DNA of 64,000 bases from the NCBI GenBank assembly GCA_963082975.1, contig OY720350.1, forward strand, positions 43,179,851-43,243,850. The letters run 5' to 3'. The notes beneath the pieces are model-generated. The model worked only from the letters and a program-made list of their open reading frames with translations. It did no database searches and had not been told where the DNA came from. The stretch is from Labia minor (lineage: Eukaryota > Arthropoda > Insecta > Dermaptera > Spongiphoridae). A program made the translations under genes and the position numbers. Shown in pieces: positions 58,850 through 64,000 of this stretch (position 1 is its first letter; every line of letters begins with the position of its first letter).

Positions 58850-59131
58850 TACTATCTCGTAAGAGATAGTATTGCGATCACGAAAATTTTCGATGTTGAG
58901 ATTTTGATGTTTTTATACGTTTTGAAGGTTCCTGAATCATTTTCACTAAGGTTGAGAAAAATGTCTGTGTGTGTGTGTGTATGTGTGTGTATGTGTGTAT
59001 GTCTGTATGTAGACAAATTATGCAAAAACGGTTTGAGCTAGAATAATGAAATTTGTTATACGGGCATTATTCAAAATTCGTAGTTTTCTATCAACTTTTG
59101 AGAAATGTAGCTCACCCGGAAGAGGGTCATT
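58850..59131 (+). mobile_element. HINE-A copy A9, 5' part (interrupted)
   Basis: Starts TACTATCTCGTAAGAGATAG and runs through a (GT)n(ATGT)n core near 58964-59010 to GAAGAGGGTCATT, where the next element has inserted. It continues at 61437. Confidence 0.85.
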
Positions 59132-59534
59132 CAGTGGCGCAACCAGGGGGGGGTTTTGGGGGTTAAAACCCCCCCCCAGGATTGAAAAAAATATAAATTA
59201 TGTACTATATTACAAATAGAAAAGAAAAAAAAATAATTCTTAAAGTGTAAGTTTATTTTATTTTAAACAAATTTCAACACAAAAAAAAATTGCTTATTTT
59301 TTCGTACAGAATTAAATATAAGAAATAAAAATTTTTTTTATTATTTCTCCTAAATCATAAAAAACAAAAGACTTAATATAAGATTACTAGATGATTGTGA
59401 AATTTTCCAATTTGACTATTATTTAAATATAAAATAAATAAAAATATTACTCAAATTCTAAATATTTTTTATTAATAATACATTAATTGCTAATTTCATA
59501 AAAATTATGAAGCGACGACAAATATTTTCAAAAT

Positions 59535-60675
59535 GGAAACGGGTAAAAATCCCTAAAGGAAAAAATCCATAAAAGTCAAAAATCCCTAAAACCGAAAATC
59601 CCCAAAAGCGAAAATCCCTAAATAAAAATATCGCTGACTGAAAAAATCCCTAAAAACAATTTTTTTCATTTTTGTATTAATTTTAATTGTGACTCAGAAA
59701 ATTAAATCACAAGGTGAGCATGACACCCAGTTGCCTGAGACACGACCTCCCAAGGAGGTAATCGGGCCTGGACCGAAAGTAGGGAAAAATAGGTCAAAAA
59801 ATACATACATAGGGCCCACACACGTGATTTTTCCAAAAAAATTCGTATGTAAAATAAAGGGAATTTACTCAAATTCCGTTTATTATCATACGTTTTAATA
59901 GCTTAATGATTCCAAATACAAAATACACCATTTGCACCGTATATTTCACCAGGGAATATATAACGCAATTTGTGAAATTTACTATCATCAGAGGTTTTCT
60001 TTTTCATTTTGCTCAATGCATTTATAGAAACATCAAATCAATGCCAGAAGTTTTGAAGCTCTATAATGATATAGATAATCCTGACAACTCCACTCATTTA
60101 CGAACTCTTGCAGCTTTGGTTTTGGTACCACCATCAAAAGTGATTGTAGCCTACCAAGCATTATCTGGACGACCAACAGGGTAAAACTTCGTGATCTTTT
60201 TTCTTACTTCGAGCGCACTTGGCTAGGTGAACAATTTTTGGCTGGCTTTTATTCGACATTGGAACATTGGAACATCTCCGATGCCACTTTGATGGGTTTG
60301 CCTCGAACAAACAATGCATTGGAAGGATACAACAATGCTCTTCGTTCACGCTTAGGAGGTTACAAGACATCAGTATGGAACCTGATTAAGCAAATCCATA
60401 TTGAGCATAACCTTATCTCTTTGGAAATCTGTCATGAAGTTCGTGGTAAGAAGCCTGGTTCACCAAGGAAACGATTCAGCGACTCGCATGATAAGCTTCT
60501 GACTATAATGAAGGCAAACCATGAAAAATGGGACGCTAAAAAACCAGATGGAACAGATGGGATGACACCAACTACCTCATTTAAGTCTCTTCGGCTATTC
60601 ATTATTAAATAAGTAAAAAAAATTAGGGATATTTTTTATTTATGGATTTTTTCTTAGGGATTTTTACATGATTTC
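59535..60675 (+). mobile_element. nested MULE, about 1.14 kb, with 9-bp duplication
   Basis: The left end has GTAAAAATCCCTAAAGG then AAAAAATCCATAAA; the right end, inverted, has GTAAAAATCCCTAAG then AAAAAATCCATAAA. TTTCAAAAT occurs exactly outside both ends (59526-59534 and 60676-60684), the 9-bp duplication expected of Mutator-like elements. ATCCCTAAAA-type motifs are tandemly scattered in the left end. A broken MULE transposase lies inside. Confidence 0.8.
59906..60612 (+). pseudogene. MULE transposase, C-terminal half, frameshifted
   Basis: The first frame (59906-60184) gives GFLFHFAQCIYRNIKSMPEV, RTLAALVLVPPSKV and ends ALSGRPTG, stop. The frame then shifts, and from about 60187 it reads LRDLFSYFERTWLGEQ, ...STLEHWNISDATLMG, LPRTNNALEGYNNALRSRLG, ending at a stop near 60612. 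FHF.Q..YR, YFE.TW.G and PRTNNALEG are characteristic of insect MULE transposases. The Cys usually found before LFHF is Phe here. The N-terminal half with the first catalytic Asp and any FLYWCH finger is missing. One frameshift separates the halves, unless a tiny intron removes it. Confidence 0.8.
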
Positions 60676-61436
60676 TTTCAAAATATCCTGCCACTACGGG
60701 CGGACGAAAAGCTTTCGAAATCTCTAAGTAGTTTTTTATAAATAACTCCTTTATTATTAAGTTTAGGTAAAAATGAATATAATGAAACTTTTAGTAAATT
60801 CGATTCCCTATAAATTTAATACGATAGTATGATAATTCTCATAAAAATCGGTATTTATTGAGAAAATCAATAAAATCTGCTTTGACACCTCTTTAAACTA
60901 CCCTTACTTATGGTCCGATCTTGTCCAAAAACAATCCAATCCCCGTCCATCATTCCCAAAAAAAAAAACATCTAAATATCAAATTTCAAGACAATATCTC
61001 ATTTTGTTTAGACGTAATCTCGGTAACAAGCCGGTTCAAAAACATTTTTTTGCAGTTTTGGATTCAGAACCGTTTGAAAAGTGGAATTCTCGAAGAATCT
61101 CTGAGCAAAAATTTTCAAAATTTTCCGATCATCGTATAAGCTATCCTTATTTAATGAGGAAAGCTAAAATGATTTACTTATAGCTGGAAAAAAATATTTT
61201 CTTTCTAAAACTATGAATACGAGTAAATAAAATACAAAATTAAATTTTATTGCCAGATTTTGTAAAATCAGTGTTTCATTTACAAAACTTTTTTAAATAT
61301 TTAATATTAAAAAAAAAATCTTAATGAAAATTTGTCTTTCAGAGAGCCCGGGGGGGGGGGGGCGCCATAGGAAGGTGGAGCGGCTAGTCAAAACCCCCCC
61401 CCAGGATCAAATCCTGGTTGCGCCACTGGGGTCATT

Positions 61437-61768
61437 ACTTACAACATTTTGATTTTTTTTTCCTCTAAAGAGACCGTAAAAATAAAGATATATGTTTGAT
61501 AATTTTTCACATGATTAATGATTGTATAAAACTGCTATATATATAATTTCAGCTTGATTGATTCGCTGAAATTACCAGAATTAATTTTTTAACACTGCAA
61601 ATCTCACGCGCCAACACGTGACGTGGTGCCATCAACAAAAAGCCAAAGATGCGCTGGTTTAATATTTATTATTTATAATTTATAATTAATTAAATTTAAT
61701 TTAAATATAATATATTATGTTATTTAATCCAATTCAAATTGCGAGATAGTCGAGTGGAGACACTCCAG
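61437..61768 (+). mobile_element. HINE-A copy A9, 3' part
   Basis: Continues from ACTTACAACATTTTGATTTT to GCGAGATAGTCGAGTGGAGA plus CACTCCAG, completing the interrupted copy. Confidence 0.85.
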
Positions 61769-62821
61769 CTAATTTTTATTATATTTTTACATTTTACATG
61801 ATTAAGTTAAAGATGATCTTACTAATTTCAACCGTTATCATTTATTTTGTCATAACATGTTTTTATTTTTTCAATAAGAAATTTTTTTCAAGTTTTCTTG
61901 ATACGTTTTGAAAAAAAAAAAACTTTATTAATAAATACTTTTGTGTTTTAATTATACTAATACAGTATACATATTTCGAAAATCTATTTTTAAAGAATAA
62001 AAAAAGTATATTTTATTAATAAATATATTTTTTTTTAAATTTTCTATATTTAATTCATTGATTATAATTTAAGTTAAATATATTTCAGTCAACCTGAACT
62101 AATCATACAATCACACGCCTATTATGAACTTAATTTAATTATTTATTTCAAATATTTTATATTTTATTACTATTATATAGTATTTATATTTTAACAAAAT
62201 AATTGTGAATATTATTTTATTTTATTAATTCATAATATTACAATTAAATAAAACATAGATAATTTAATTTGTACAATTTTCTTTTATATGAATATATAAT
62301 TTATCTATAATCAACTTTGAATTTAATTAATTAAAATTAAACCTTTTAATATTATTATCAGTTTACTATTTTGTTATTTTGATTCTCTCAGGATAGCTTA
62401 TTGAAACAACAATAAAAACTTTACGTTATACACTCAATTCCCAAGTATCTCTAGTGATATTTTGTTTTACGACTGAATTGTAACATAAATGCTCAATGTC
62501 TGATTCGAGGCAGTAAAGTTTACTAGATATATTAAAAAGATATTTTTGTATATTAAAAAAAAAGATCGTTTATATTTTAATTTCTTAGCTCACAACTTTA
62601 CCATATGATTGGATACAATACTTTAAAATTTATATTTTTTTTTTTTAATAATATTATTTATAAGTTATATGTTCCTAACTACACTCAATTCCCAAGTATC
62701 TCTAATGATATTTTGTTTTACGACTGAATTGTATCAGAAATGCTCAATGTCAATGTTTTCGATTTATCTACTTTTAAAAAATATTTGAGTTCACCCTCTT
62801 ATTGTTAAGAATAGGCGTTTT
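61769..62821. other. AT-rich DNA with a short direct duplication
   Basis: CACTCAATTCCCAAGTATCT followed by CTAxTGATATTTTGTTTTAC and GACTGAATTGTA occurs at about 62430-62480 and again at about 62682-62732. No gene. Confidence 0.5.
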
Positions 62822-63103
62822 TACTATCTCGACAGAGATAATATTGTGATCATGAAAATTTTCGATGTTGAGATTTTCATGTTTTTATACGTTTTGAAGG
62901 TCCCTGAGTCATTTTCACTAAGGTTAAGAAAAATTTCTGTGTCTCTGTGTGTGTATGTCTGTATGTAGACAAGATTACGCAAAAACGGTTTGAGCTAGAA
63001 TAATGAAATTTGTTATACGGGCATTATTCAAAATTCGTACTTTTCTATCAACTATTGAGAAATGTAGCTCAACCGGAAGAGGGTCATTACCTACAACGTT
63101 CGA
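62822..63103 (+). mobile_element. HINE-A copy A10, 5' half
   Basis: The 5' end TACTATCTCGACAGAGATAA through GTCATTACCTACAACGTT, then stops where A11 begins in the same orientation. The missing 3' half is not found after A11. Confidence 0.75.
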
Positions 63104-63108
63104 TTTTT

Positions 63109-63638
63109 TACTATCTCGCGAGAGATAGTATTGCGATCACGAAAATTTTCGATGTCGAGATTTTCATGTTTTTATACGTTTTGAAGGTCCCTGAGTCATT
63201 TTCACTAAGGTTGAGAAAAATGTCTCTGTGTGTGTATGTACGTTTGTAGACAAGATTACGCAAAAAGGGTTTGAGCTAGAATAATTAAATTTGGTATACG
63301 GGCATTATTTAAAATTTGTACTTTTTTATCAACATTTGAGTAATGTAGCTCAACCGGAAGAGGGTCATTAACTACCACGTTTTCATTTGTTTTTCCTCTA
63401 AACTAACTGTAAAAATAAAGATATATGTTTGATAGTTAGAAAATTAATTTTTTAACACTGCAAATCACGCGCCGGCACGTGTCGTGGTGCCATTCAACAA
63501 AGAGCCAAACACGCGCTGGTTTAATAAATATTATTTATTGATTTGATTTTATAATTTAATTAATTAAATTTAATTTAAATATAATATATATTATTTAATC
63601 CAATTCAAATTGCGAGATAGTCGAGTGGAGACACTGCA
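63109..63638 (+). mobile_element. HINE-like family A, copy A11
   Basis: Starts TACTATCTCGCGAGAGATAG, a perfect inverted end, and finishes GAGTGGAGACACTGCAG. A deletion removes about 80 bp after the AAAGATATATGTTTGATAG block. Confidence 0.8.
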
Positions 63639-64000
63639 GCTTATTTTGTTTTTGGAGACTTTAACTTCTGCTTGTATTTACGACAAATGACTACAAATTA
63701 AATATTTTTTTTATGAATGCTAAATCATTCAAATTTAGGATGCAATTTATTACCTCCGTTAGAATAGTAATTTAGGTTAGCATCAATTTCCTTTGTGAGG
63801 GACACAAGAAGACAAGCGAGCCACAATCATCATCATCATCATCATCGGCTTGTTTGTAATCTGGCCCAGGGAGAATGGTAGAGCAATAAAATTGCAATCG
63901 ATAGGCGATTTGCATCCAGAGATTGGTTTCAATTTCGTTCGAATCGAATGTAAACGTTGATTTCTCATTAATGGCTAACAGCGAGCGAATTTTGCAGTCA
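63639..64000 (+). other. GC-richer window end, possible 5' UTR and start codon
   Basis: From about 63780 the composition rises. (ATC)n lies at about 63826-63845. An ATG at 63971 in reasonable context opens MANSERILQS to the window edge. Ten codons cannot prove a gene, but the composition shift makes a plus-strand gene start beyond the edge plausible. Confidence 0.2.

Larger units (their letters stand above)
59132..61428. mobile_element. 8-bp-duplicating DNA transposon (hAT- or P-like), host of a nested MULE
   Basis: The ends are CAGTGGCGCAACCAGG and, inverted, the identical 16 bp. The 8-bp GGGTCATT lies on both sides (59124-59131 and 61429-61436), and other HINE-A copies show this octamer once. 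Runs of G and C just inside both ends form a further inverted match. After removing the nested MULE the element is about 1.15 kb and encodes no recognisable protein, so it is non-autonomous. hAT and P elements both make 8-bp duplications; I favour hAT. Confidence 0.85.

Noticed and set aside
59689..59898. Open frame upstream of the MULE transposase remnant
   Set aside because: The peptide shows no MULE N-terminal or zinc-finger motif and is biased; it may be filler in the element.

Overview
The window is AT-rich eukaryotic DNA, judged by eye at well over 70% A+T. It is packed with transposable-element copies, microsatellites and nested insertions. Operons, ribosome-binding sites, CRISPR arrays, rRNA and convincing tRNAs were not seen. 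The mix of elements points to an arthropod, probably an insect: Helentron/HINE-like elements, mariner and pogo-type elements, hAT, MULE, a piggyBac-like MITE and non-LTR retrotransposon tails. The species cannot be named from the sequence. No complete host gene is visible. One candidate host exon (2417-2658, minus) and three GC-richer islands that could hold 5' exons are flagged at low confidence.

The dominant theme is a set of non-autonomous elements that look like Helentron-associated elements (HINEs). Three families (here A, B, C) share one layout: a short subterminal inverted repeat at the 5' end, a microsatellite core, a conserved middle with GATGAAATTTGGTA and CCGGAAG motifs, a 3' copy of the subterminal repeat, and a terminal hairpin. 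Family A has about a dozen copies or fragments (124-726, a cluster at 7512-9796, 35187-36174, 38746-39342, 40831-41643, 58850-61768, 62822-63638). Family B is at 5682-6299 and 30453-31043. Family C is at 37482-38063, 48327-48815 and 50076-50714.

Region by region: 0-10 kb holds HINE-A and HINE-B copies, an hAT MITE with an exact 8-bp duplication (3389-3788) and a second hAT remnant. 10-15 kb holds a pogo-like MITE (11204-11590) and a LINE tail (12206-12600). 15-23 kb is a dense compound locus: two direct repeats with a hairpin motif, a 175-bp satellite (17352-18306), a frameshifted Helentron endonuclease (18792-19198) and that element's 3' end split by a 3.4-kb hAT transposon (19333-22737). 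The hAT has an apparently intact 619-aa transposase. 23-30 kb holds a deleted mariner (24302-24762), a LINE tail and a 200-bp TTAA-flanked MITE (29195-29394). 30-45 kb holds HINE-B, HINE-A and HINE-C copies, a LINE tail and an in-frame-deleted Tc1/mariner-type transposase (43682-44101). 45-51 kb holds a probable solo LTR (45296-46218), a mariner tail, and an hAT MITE carrying a HINE-C insertion. 51-64 kb holds mariner relics and a three-level nest: a MULE inside an hAT-like element inside a HINE-A copy (58850-61768).

Several insertions can be verified inside the window because an uninterrupted paralogue is also present: the hAT at 19333 against 16906-17020, HINE-C at 50076 against 3389-3788, and the element at 59132 against other HINE-A copies. 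Most elements are decayed. The hAT transposase is the only protein that looks whole.
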